Shown here one piece after another: positions 12,001-17,700 of a DNA stretch of 64,000 nt. Positions within the stretch are counted from its first letter, which is position 1. Every line of letters begins with the position of its first letter. The notes under the pieces were generated by a model. That model made no database searches. It was not told the DNA's origin and saw only the letters and a program-made list of their open reading frames with translations. The stretch comes from Streptomyces sp. MJM8645 (lineage in GTDB: Bacteria > Actinomycetota > Actinomycetes > Streptomycetales > Streptomycetaceae): NCBI RefSeq assembly GCF_001625365.1, contig NZ_LJJF01000001.1:6993501-7057500 (forward strand), given 5' to 3'. The position numbers and the translations under genes were made by a program.

Positions 12001-13055
12001 GGGACAAGGGCACGGGATGCCTCCACGGTGAGATGGACCTCCTGAACGACGTCGAGACGCGGATGAGGGCGAAGTTCGAGGCTGCGCAGACGGCGAAGGC
12101 GGCGGAAGAGGCAAAGAAGAAGGAGACGGAGGAGGCCGAGAAGGGGAAGACAGCGAGCGAGGGGACGAAGGAAGCCGAGGCGAAGGACGACGCGACGGAG
12201 GAGGAGCAGAAGAAGGACAGCGAGGCGAAGGACGGCGAGAAGACGGACGGCGAGGACTCCGACGCCGAGAAGACGGACGGCGAGGACTCTGACAGCGAGG
12301 ACTCGGACGGCGACGCGCCCAGCCGCGGGAGTGGGCCGACGGCCGAGGAGAAGGGCAAGGGAAGGGCCGACCAGCTGGGGCTCACGCCGTGGCCGATCGG
12401 TGGCAGGAAGCGCGACTGCATGGCGTGCCACTGGGGCCATGCCATCTTCAACAAGCACATCGCGAAGGACCTCGGCTTCGTCGTGGTGACGGGTGGTACC
12501 CACGGAAAGATCTTCGGCGGCTGGGCGGCACCGAACTGCATCACGCAGCACAAGGAGGCGATGGCCGAGCTGACGGCGAAGATCACCGGGACCGAGGTGC
12601 CCATCAAGGGCGGCACGGCGAAGCTCGACTTCGTCGATGGTGTGATCGTCGCCCCCCAGGGCTTCTCGCCCGGGATGGGCAGTCATGACGAGCCGTACAT
12701 CTCCGACTCCGACCCCGCCGCCGATACCGGTTCCGAATCCGAGGACGCCGGCGAGTCGTCGAGCTCGGCCCCGAAGGACACCAAGGGGAAAGCCTCCGGG
12801 CAGTCCACCACGACCCCGCAGACCACGACCCCGCAGACCACCACTCCGCCAACCACCACCACTCCGCAATCCTCCACCGCCCCGCAGTCGAGCACTGCCC
12901 CGCAAACGACCACGCCCCCGCAGCCCACCGGCGGATCCGGGTCGACCCCGACCGGCGGGAGCAACCAGGGGTCCGGGCACGGCCGGGGCCGGGGACGAGG
13001 GGGCGGCCACCGAGGAGGGCGTGGCCAGAGCAAGGACCGGAAGCCGAACGGCTGA
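1..13055 (+). CDS. Giant multidomain polymorphic-toxin-like protein with protease domains and C-terminal deaminase-like domain (5' partial)
   Basis: The frame is open to the left edge, so the GTG at 27 need not be the start; residues below count from it. Seen in order: a 'lonely Cys' region (about 190-620) with FACQAG (Cys551); an OTU cysteine protease with GDGNCLF (Cys695) and a late His (HY, 902); a (Thr-Pro)n and Gln/Glu/Lys-rich linker; six divergent copies of a roughly 200-residue module (about 1058-2710); Pro/Glu/Lys linkers; a papain-like domain with NCWES (Cys3142) and NHVAV (His3213); a zincin with HELAH (3549) and a downstream EREFF; Gly/Arg repeats; and a deaminase-like domain with a GN strand motif, HGE (4000) and CMAC (4131-4134). 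The tail is Ser/Thr/Pro-rich, then RGG-rich. Such layouts are typical of secreted toxins that process themselves. The function as a nucleic-acid or nucleotide deaminase toxin is inferred. No recognisable immunity gene follows. The stop is TGA at 13053-13055. Confidence 0.85.
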   Translation, partial: KAAQPASVVTRGIDGAGGTVDRDALDHAARELANEPGESTTVPPGEVSSASAPSSREKLAAGALLKLHDDLFHPDAPPGGVTREFERVRALRRLERLARDEYRMRVPFLTGGWLGGMAHELHALPDRQRPVPEHLRRLVDTAVLVDPALTGAALRAALRERLAADTPPVDAPHEEPVAAPDQVEPAPQGQEPREEEYRTRLVTTPGGAVVALEVRGESWSEAPPELLETARNVYYWNDPKKVSDGGPKPVPQPGTEPGADAPETSKHYSLTDVTGPEPLLVLMPKKLDDLDPEKLAEGVASDLPLDRITPETPLVLVGPASLGADLVFPRALAKATGRTVWTNSVATSMSGGVIRVKGRLRSALADKPGAKVERGFWIKEVPPDPALVEEQGSHTVQVRKVHKDNGRLVDSNSTYPIDATDLDSQPILFPLGGQSGGRLFRDDSLTRNWEKVRDGFDPTNPHFEYLPSDFYDQEDIAAAGASDNPDLSTIGLVPWNVAAPIYAVMTHATHLATFLPTLSKQTDGTRKVHLSGDALGQVIRRRPSFRRMPPDAQIVLFACQAGARGDNGQVVAQQFANATGRVVWAATTSVNVAAGQRYAPLGLLSDEHGTRGRWVKFVPGTEPETEQGSHPPAKAVDPKKKKKDDTAKSKDRRLGALGETGQGGVPPAAPPTPATREWPVTGQRSVGDGSHFDVLRVPGDGNCLFTSILASAPRQLDSWGHGHLDVRGARAAVSQWFRGQEGTRQRTDLDALGMSPLRFLLSDDGFNREQLTAIAGAENLGLSRGDVLEHLLAVLGEDGPQRTATWDRVLDRMPALRELVWVQAGDRDPRHLTLSDLTDLPLSRFVDMAVRNRVLWTTPFYDEIAVVAAHAFGIQLRVYDQASVPRLLNEGSERIVHILRSNEEDIRVTHYSAMQPTTPRPTTPRPADVPVVTESQTKPTPPPLKEPERTPTPTPTPTPTPTPTPTPTPTPAPTPKQDHEGQKEPQQEDLPQQQEPPKEQELPKEQEQPKEQQLPQQQEPPKEQQLPQQQEPPKQEDLPKAPEPPKAPPLPAPPGRMTEQGRISAGDRVVLVDGEDDQVVAAVLGQLPAGVSASRREEIRQRLAEQLDVGMLEPNLSRMTRGDDLLVPLDLGGGSGTLRISATLETPVTKHRTEKFEFEDGGDSSAGAGTLRESRSRWGGGLVVSGKPASNTGLSGPVSGMMDRSKAVTITATGRMTHRRKTAEPVLWVDATVRLDLDFSGVPGVRTLLPPFSRTPVVNTGRTGAEQRPEPVRVPLPVRIVTPAAEAASVGPAPDEIRHAPPPRVLRTAALGGMDVVKNVDTLHGRGNAAAGDTALFGAAGAPSGLEAFGRQRFGDAWSSVRAEILAQLDLPSLQTQLRSMTAGEPLEIPLSDGRGSILVSAKVLDLTYLRNTDAGEFNTGTDVTSAVTESDAKARALALAISAKQSSGGKDFLGGAGTGGVNGQRGSDRNIIEQSSQRTGTALKAKIKGTLFDGTAELALTHWDPEGVVSPERATTRLAFRVLFDTAECQAGGTESTFRPDAEPGPLQGPELDPGSPAREPKPELWGSDPAKGKTGLPPGTVVLDVVPHVPGSTTEPVGPLREVLETLGRRTFGAQGWNELGPLVRGAFRSERLGALLTGMTHGIDLQSPLLVRTGERDALVLAGAKVQKLEYVREFEKDAELNVVNEWADAGGVRENSFHAAGGQFQGGPEFRAPNTVMAASGGAGRTTRWRSGDRAADSVSGTANAKFAEKMVVYLATVELDLKVVENGGDGSTAPQRALVRTLLAVPQSLTAPHRTPEGEGLAPARLVFDRPKVQPVDETPQVEEAPVVEETPGVENIPLLPKAPKPILAPDRTPSVQPPSRVSRTGELGPSDPVLGLQDARAVLDAVGAKLKPLFGRHWAWVEAALAPRLDETALRPRLSALTTGGSLSVSVSHQGFTVEVRVARAKVTMRDYQELIEKCEFERGGETVSSIGALRDVRSGVSVAAAIEGKFPYVAVTLGQSSAVQETVGATRDAVTGRSEKEKTVERAARFTGDVAFDIEIVAKSTLPKVLLDRSDRRNLAHASGGTTAVTAADFVFPVRELPIDPKTGVAPAPGTFRSVPERIVSSGVLSGSDVVLRVWAPEPKGGAAGQEDGTPKPPVGAQPTGAGQVVRTSLLDQLDGRGREVYGASWGRVRRRLAPALLPGALQSRLRALMAGQELFVKVPGGTVVLRWAGVREMRHTADTVETEFATGGSSGVAHGGPDGTAGQNRGTDETFTARVVGTTDPLGAVPVAVVAGGTLSHVRGQERTAEHDGVGRTGVATKTKVAGSVFEGAAMIQVEMRRKGSARPVRGTLPEEARTERLRQEALRRETEKLPEGAPLPKPFGDELDRQGRRIQESARSWRDQEAAKEAAKEAGKEPLKEEAPKDGNAENAAPATPHGAGGPSTPAAPTTRGRGRRQATVAVEVGFEVLLETSDTQSVTTREEASYQAPRPGRETVKPKRGTNEITHPVPPREVWEGLRSEDLVVDLPDVGSLRNLLTTLGRNEFRLNENSAAMRKLRRMFDRGPLIDALPDLTAGGERVKTLRLGVLDTVSVTVKAELVGLGQGREEKKSEIAQSAELATRFTERALSSRMTQLMGQLGVEFSKVKGKIMAGITFGGGAGRRTGGERTLAERAVANSKFPEPLVRFQGHVKFTISFGHRSGPWSWRPRTVTGDVPVVVGIPKKSITREYTGPDDTYFTKENWRTGRRPSDPYSLRPDTEEEPKPAEPKPAEPKPAEPKPAEPKPAAPASNDIAGQVAELLGGASGQLKPPAPKPTGQDKEEPKEQDAEESKEQPKEQPKEPEPEIHQENRAEEQSEEQSEQNDKAEEQPELENRAEEQPKQPEAPEPPKDTDTEPQHQQEQPAPQPPQFLLAQANRGVPGNRTGLRMASGAFVGAEGRHNNAPSDVLQLTRRLEELGALEPVDAEAVRQQAEPLLRKIEERRVRLRNAPPLKSPVPEAAVEPLVRAVTGHLGSALSPEQARTLGLELTDSIGPGAVNRPDDVLAAGRRLHELGLLDDAALAALAGAHASGAAAGPPPQAFLDGLLALRADHLGGRFDLPVPDGGRQVADAMRDLARRGVVLEWRASGALDLEKTDFATWALDGPADQPPPLAAGSTLNCWESVLLTAHSQGLVSWEWIHDTYASGLDGPQWTKNLISRLLPHTRTSYDSTAHDTPLPREGDIVVYGQGNHVAVATGRTDENGVPVLLSFGVSPTDDEAEVNRVIEIGATDLYTGGADFGPGPWSVQPVPVPDTAPPRVEQVPAAEHVEPVVPTLPPPPPPRVEHEQEQVPAPVPAPAPAHVEPVVPPLPPHVEQEPVPVPLPVPAPESEHVEPVAPTLPTPPPPPPLAGPPRASDILELSPHDRLLTLDSLSPETRRSLAADTDFVGPLRDGLSSAEFATVAARLLVDVDHRVHRPVSARQKAHAELELVLQNPEVAAGLLLREVRVVVVPRDVAMTEVEGFHHLAGTTVGEGGRRWETVRGAAERERIAVTEENLLGEETRIGEDTDTDTGEVSGFADGYSSTTHELAHALHEFSLTDEERELVRDVFLGNHMADTLSQLFDTRSTAAWPDGSVYDEKGNLVGNYSSSDEREFFAQLANVYLGTNRGNDPDTRLPRNNGAGWVREHQPELLPILERLFGEEPDTAQAGPVNPVHATRADNGMLEGFREFLHAVDGEGDVEDLEPPAPPQPPSAADLIQQILNPAGAGSSSAAAAPPKSRGPNNGAGGGNGSGGGTQAGRGRGANTDAAAVPPGAGRGRGRGTNTDAAAMPPGAGRGPGTVATGGNRGPRSTSQSGSQIARVVERDGKLYIVKGTPGEAGSEQPLDLRAPSLDAPLGQETDSLRGAFGRSLDRMARVMMDVDRYGSGANFKVVGTPHLALTVIDGVVHVAGNSGMDARKMADATNRLRNLDTPEGQDSRNHDLGKLREIRDGKYRDKDFLGFDDHGGGFDAVREALKDPNKIVWHPNERDKGTGCLHGEMDLLNDVETRMRAKFEAAQTAKAAEEAKKKETEEAEKGKTASEGTKEAEAKDDATEEEQKKDSEAKDGEKTDGEDSDAEKTDGEDSDSEDSDGDAPSRGSGPTAEEKGKGRADQLGLTPWPIGGRKRDCMACHWGHAIFNKHIAKDLGFVVVTGGTHGKIFGGWAAPNCITQHKEAMAELTAKITGTEVPIKGGTAKLDFVDGVIVAPQGFSPGMGSHDEPYISDSDPAADTGSESEDAGESSSSAPKDTKGKASGQSTTTPQTTTPQTTTPPTTTTPQSSTAPQSSTAPQTTTPPQPTGGSGSTPTGGSNQGSGHGRGRGRGGGHRGGRGQSKDRKPNG
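2850..2927 (+). repeat. In-frame hexanucleotide repeat encoding Thr-Pro
   Basis: Eleven consecutive copies of acgcct start at 2850, followed by gcgcct and acgccg. The unit is six bases, so gain or loss of copies by slippage keeps the frame and only changes the linker length between the OTU domain and the repeat modules of the giant protein. Confidence 0.9.
2936..3130 (+). repeat. Gln/Glu/Lys/Pro low-complexity linker repeats
   Basis: Imperfect repeats of PQQQEPPKEQ-type units encode a highly charged, presumably disordered linker directly after the Thr-Pro tract. Repeated phrases at the DNA level include cagcagcaggagcc and cccaaggagcag. Confidence 0.75.
3201..8140 (+). repeat. Six diverged copies of an internal protein module
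   Basis: The modules begin near 3201, 4036, 4803, 5641, 6481 and 7561. Each has a helical start (LxxLGRxxFG..W-like), then an arginine-rich stretch ending in LxxMTxG or LxALTTGG, a short hydrophobic beta pair, and a Glu-Phe-rich strand (for example EKFEFEDGG, EFNTGTD, EKCEFERGG, ETEFATGG). DNA identity between copies is low, so these are old duplications. The function is unknown; a structural or translocation scaffold is a guess. Confidence 0.65.
8258..8332 (+). repeat. 15-bp in-frame tandem repeat (Pro-Ala-Glu-Pro-Lys)
   Basis: Five near-identical copies of a 15-base unit built on gcggagccgaagcct encode a stiff Pro/Glu/Lys spacer in the giant protein. The unit length is a multiple of three. 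Confidence 0.85.
11309..11430 (+). repeat. About 66-bp tandem duplication in the Gly/Arg linker
   Basis: Two near-identical copies encode GRGRG, NTDAAA and PPGAGRG in series, just before the deaminase-like domain. The few substitutions between copies imply a recent duplication inside the coding frame. Confidence 0.8.
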
Positions 13056-13190
13056 CGAGTTCGTCCGCAGCTGAACCTCCGGGCACCTCGCGTCCGTCAA
13101 GACGGGTGGACGTGCCGTTCGGCCGCCTCGACCGGGGCCGACCGGCGGCCGTCCCTGCCGAGCATCGTCATCGAGGGCCAGGGGGCCAGG

Positions 13191-14660
13191 GTGGGCAAGG
13201 ACCGGAGCGGCCGGGGGAGTCGGACGGAAGGGGCGGAGGGCGGCGGGATCCAGCTACCCGCTGTGGCATGGGTCGTGCCCGAGGAGTTGGAGGCCCGCCC
13301 GGCATCGTCCGCGAGCACTGCGTCCGCGAGCGCCGCGTCCGCGAAGGCGGAGCCCGCCAAGGTCGAGCCCGCGAAGGCGGAGCCTGCCGAGGTCGAGCCC
13401 GCGGCGGTGCCCGCCGCCGGCGCCGTGCCCGCCGTCGAGGCCGCGAAGCCTGCCACGGGCGCTGCTGCCGCGGCCGCCGAGGCGCCCGCCGGTGTGACCG
13501 CCGTCCCGGGCCCGTCCCCGGCCGAGGAGGAGGGCGTCGGGCCGCGCCGGATCTCGCGGCCGATGGTGGCCGCGGCCGTGATCGCGGGACTGGTACTGGT
13601 CGGGGTGCCGCTGGGCATCGCGAAGTTCGGCGGGGACGACCCCGGTCCGTCCGGTGCGGACGGTCCGCCGCCGGCCGGGTACACGCAGCAGGACGGCGGT
13701 AACGGGTTCGTCCCGGGTGCCGACGCTCCGGGGAACCCGGTGGGCGAGCAGCCCGTGCAGGTCGCTCAGCCGGTCGAGGGCCCGCCGCCCGGTGACGCCG
13801 GCGCGGCTGCGGCCGGTGGGGCGGCCGCCGCGGCCGGCGGTGCCGTGCCGGACCAGGGCGGCGGCCAGGCCGTACCGTTCGCGGGTCGGGTCCCGGCGGG
13901 CGGCGGTGCGCCGTCGACCAGCGGGAAGCCGGACGCGGGCAAGAACACGGGCGGCGGTGCACCGGCCAACCAGGGCGGTGGCGGCGGTGGCGGCGGCGGT
14001 GGTGGTGGTGCCGCAGCGGGAGGCGGAGGCGGAGCCCCGCAGACCCAGCCCCAGACGCAGAACCAGCCCCAGCCGCCGCCCGCCGCCGCCCAGCAGCCGG
14101 CGCCGTCCGCGCCCGCCCAGCCCCCGGCCAAGCCCGCGCAGCCAGCCCCGCCGCCGGCGCCGAGCTTCGCCGCGGTGGCGGGCCCGGGGTGCAGCGGCGG
14201 GGGCGCGCAGGCGCGCGGCTGGTACGACAAGGGCCAGGAGGGCTGGCGGAACAACTCCGGCGGCTACTCGGGGGACGGCTGCAACGGCGGCTACTACTCG
14301 ATGCCGATGTCGGGTGACGCCAACAAGGACCACGACAACTCGGTGGTCTGGACGTTCTCCACGGGGTCGGTCACCACCGGCACCTGCAAGCTGGCGGTGT
14401 ACGTGCCGAACAGCGGGGACGTCAAGGCGGTCGGCGGAACGTCGTCCCTCTACACGGTGCAGAGCGGTTCGGGGTCGGGCTCGTTCAACGTCAACCAGGT
14501 CGGCAACCGGGGCCAGTGGGTCACGGTCGGCCCCTTCCAGCTCAACGGCGGCAAGCTCGCCGTGACGCTGCACGACCGCGGCCAGGACTGGCAGGGCAGC
14601 GACAAGCAGACCTTCGCCCACCACGCCGCGTCCGCGATCCGGGCCAACTGCACCGGGTGA
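13191..14660 (+). CDS. Membrane-anchored Gly/Pro-rich protein with C-terminal beta-sandwich-like domain
   Basis: 489 residues. A roughly 115-residue cytosolic Ala/Glu/Pro-rich N-terminus is followed by one transmembrane helix (near residue 125, core VIAGLVLVGVPLGI) and about 200 residues of Pro/Gly/Ala-rich, probably disordered, extracytoplasmic linker including a poly-Gly run. The C-terminal domain of about 155 residues has four or more cysteines (GPGCSGGG, GDGCNGG, GTCKL, ANCTG) and a pattern like golvesin/jelly-roll cell-surface modules (VYVPNSGDVKAVGG, WVTVGPFQLNGGKLAVTL). It lies 135 bases after the giant gene and 64 bases before the AAA+ gene on the same strand, so it may belong to the same unit. 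It might anchor or bind the giant product; that is inference. The GTG start is chosen for frame; no strong Shine-Dalgarno is present. Confidence 0.7.
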   Translation: MGKDRSGRGSRTEGAEGGGIQLPAVAWVVPEELEARPASSASTASASAASAKAEPAKVEPAKAEPAEVEPAAVPAAGAVPAVEAAKPATGAAAAAAEAPAGVTAVPGPSPAEEEGVGPRRISRPMVAAAVIAGLVLVGVPLGIAKFGGDDPGPSGADGPPPAGYTQQDGGNGFVPGADAPGNPVGEQPVQVAQPVEGPPPGDAGAAAAGGAAAAAGGAVPDQGGGQAVPFAGRVPAGGGAPSTSGKPDAGKNTGGGAPANQGGGGGGGGGGGGAAAGGGGGAPQTQPQTQNQPQPPPAAAQQPAPSAPAQPPAKPAQPAPPPAPSFAAVAGPGCSGGGAQARGWYDKGQEGWRNNSGGYSGDGCNGGYYSMPMSGDANKDHDNSVVWTFSTGSVTTGTCKLAVYVPNSGDVKAVGGTSSLYTVQSGSGSGSFNVNQVGNRGQWVTVGPFQLNGGKLAVTLHDRGQDWQGSDKQTFAHHAASAIRANCTG

Positions 14661-14724
14661 CCCCGCTGCACCGACGTACGGCAGCACCGGCACGACAGCC
14701 AAGAACGACGGAGGAGAACGCACC

Positions 14725-17700
14725 ATGACCCGCCATGTGCTGACGGTCAGTGCGGAGCAGCGCGACGGCGGTGGCTACCGCACGATCGGCGCCGCGCTGG
14801 AGGCGGCCCGCAGCGGCACGGTGATCAGCGTCCGCCCGGGCCGCTACGAGGAGAACCTGGTGATCACCAAGATGGTGACCATCACCGCCGAGGAGGCCCG
14901 GGGCAGCGTCCGGATCTCGCCGCGGCGGGGCGCGGTGGTGCAGGTGGTGGCCGAGGCCGTCCAGCTGACCGGGCTGGTGCTCCAGGGCCAGGACGAGGAG
15001 CTGCCCACCGTCGACGTCCCGCGCGGCCAGGCCGCCCTGGAGGACTGCGAGGTGGCGGGCAACTCCTGGACGGCCGTGCTCACCCGGCAGCAGGGCGCCC
15101 TGGCGATGCGCGGCTGCCGGGTCGTCAACCCGGCCGGGGCCGGCATCGTGGAGACCTCCACCGGCTCCAGCGTGATCGAGGACTGCGTGGTCGAGCACCT
15201 CGGCAGCTCCGCCGTGGTGATCGGCGAGCGGGCCAACCCCGTGATCCGGGGCTGCGTGCTGCGCGACGCCCGGGGCAACGGGGTGTGCGCCAACGGCGAG
15301 GGCCGCGGCTCGATCGAGGACTGCGAGATCTCCGCCACCGACAAGCCCGGCATCGCGCTGGAGGAGAACAGCACGACCAGGGTGCTGCGCACCACCGTCC
15401 GAGACGCCTCGATCGGCATCTACCTGAGTTCGACCGCCCAGGTGCTGCTGGAGGACTGCACGGTCAGCGCCACCCGGGGCCACGGCCTGGTCCTCACCGG
15501 CGGCACCGACCCGGTGGTGCGGCGCTGCCGCACGATGCGCACCAAGGGCCACGGCATCCACGTCACCGGCCGCTCCCGGGGCACCTTCGAGGAGTGCGAG
15601 GTGGCCGGCGCGGAGGCGGCCGGGATCGTGGTGGACGAGTCCTCCAGCCCGTCGCTGACCCGGACGGCGGTCGGCGACAGCGGCGAGGCGGCGGTGGAAC
15701 TGGTCGGCGAGAGCGCCGCCGAGTTCGACCGGCTGGAGGTGCGCGGCGCGGGAGGCGCCGGGGTGAGCGTGCGGGACGGTGCCAACCCGCTGCTGCGCCG
15801 ACTGGACATCGCCGACGTGCGCGGCCACGGCGTCGAGGTGCTGCGGGAGGGCCGCGGGCGGCTGGAGTCCTGCGTGCTGGGTGCGACCGGCCGGGCCGCG
15901 CTGCTGGTGGCCGACGGCGGCAACACCCAGGTCGGTGGCACCACGGTCCGCGGTACCGCCGCGACCGGCGCGCCGGGGACGGCCAAGACCGCAGGGACCC
16001 CGGGGATCGAGGTCGGTCCGGGCGGCGTCGCCTCGCTCCGCGACTGCGACGTGGCCGAGTGCACCGGCGACGGGATCGTGGTCGAGGACGGCGGCGAGCT
16101 GACCATGGCCCGTTCCCGGGTGCACGGCAACCGCCGGCACGGCGTGCTGCTGGCCGCCGGCAGCCGGGCCGCCCTGACCGGCTGCGAGCTGGTGGGCAAC
16201 ACCCGGGACGGGCTGCGCGCCGAGTCCGAGGAGCCGATCCGGATCACCGGCTGCACCGTCACCGGCAACCGCGGCTCGGGCCTGTGCCAGACCAGGCCCA
16301 GCGAGCGGCTCTCGGTGGAGAACCTGACCAGCCGGGACAACGGGCGGGCCGACAGCCACGGCACCGCGACCGCCGGCGCCGACGACCACCCGGCCGCCGC
16401 CCGCCCGGCCGGCGCGCCCGAGGCCGACGGCGCCGAGGCCGAGGCCGAGCGCCCGGCCGACGACCTGCCGCCGCCCGAGCCCGAGGGTCCGCAGGCGGCC
16501 CTCCAGGCGCTGGTCGGCCTGGAGGGGGTCAAGGAGCAGGTCGCCACCCTGGTCAACCTCAACAAGCTGGCCCGGCGCCGCGAACAGGCCGGGATGCCGG
16601 CCCTGCCGATGGGCCGGCACCTGATCTTCGCGGGCCCGCCCGGCACCGGCAAGACCACCGTCGCCCGCCTCTACGGGGCGATCCTCGCCGAACTCGGCGT
16701 GCTGCGCAGCGGCCACCTCACCGAGGTCGCCCGGGCCGACCTGGTGGCGTCCATCGTCGGCGGCACGGCGATCAAGACCACCGAGGTGTTCCAGTCGGCG
16801 CTCGGCGGCGTGCTGTTCATCGACGAGGCGTACACGCTGTCCGCCGGATCCGGCGGCACCGGGCCGGACTTCGGCCGCGAGGCCATCGACACCCTGGTCA
16901 AGCTGATGGAGGACCACCGCGACGACGTGGTGGTGATCGTCGCCGGGTACTCGGACGAGATGCGTTCCTTCCTCGGCTCCAACCCCGGCCTCGCCTCCCG
17001 GTTCAGCCGCACCGTGGACTTCCGCAACTACTCGGCGGAGGAACTGGTCACCATCGTCGAGCGGGCCGCGGTCGGGCACGGCTACGAACTCGCCGACGCC
17101 ACCCGGGAGGTGCTCGGCACGCACTTCACGCGGATGCCCAAGGGCGCCGACTTCGGCAACGGCCGCGCCGCCCGCAAGGTGTTCGAGGAGATGGTGGACC
17201 GTCAGGCCTCCCGGCTGGCCGAGCTGGCCGACATCACCGACGCCGACCTCGCCCGACTGCTGCCCGAGGACCTCGGCGAGGAGCACTCCGACGCGGCCCG
17301 CGCGGCCGCGGCCGGCGGACCGGGCGCCGAAGGCGGCAGCGACCTGCTCGACCAACTGCGCGCCATGGTCGGCCTCACCGCCGCCAAGGAGCAGGTCGAG
17401 AACCTGGTCAACCTGATCACCCAGGCCCGCCGCCGGGAGGAGGCCGGCCTGCCCACCGCCCGGATCAGCCACCACCTGGTCTTCGCCGGCCCGCCCGGCA
17501 CCGGCAAGACCACCATCGCCCGGCTCTACGGGGCGCTGCTCGCCGAACTCGGCGTGCTGCCGCGCGGCCAGCTGGTCGAGACCGCCCGGGCCGACCTGGT
17601 CGGCCGCTACATCGGGCACACCGCCCAGCTCACCCGGGACGCCTTCGAACGCGCCCGGGGCGGCGTGCTGTTCATCGACGAGGCCTACACCCTCACCCCG

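Noticed and set aside
12411..12430. CMACH read as a zinc finger or thioredoxin-like motif
   Set aside because: The preceding GN strand and HGE at residue 4000 fit a deaminase zinc site better, although this is not proven without structure prediction.
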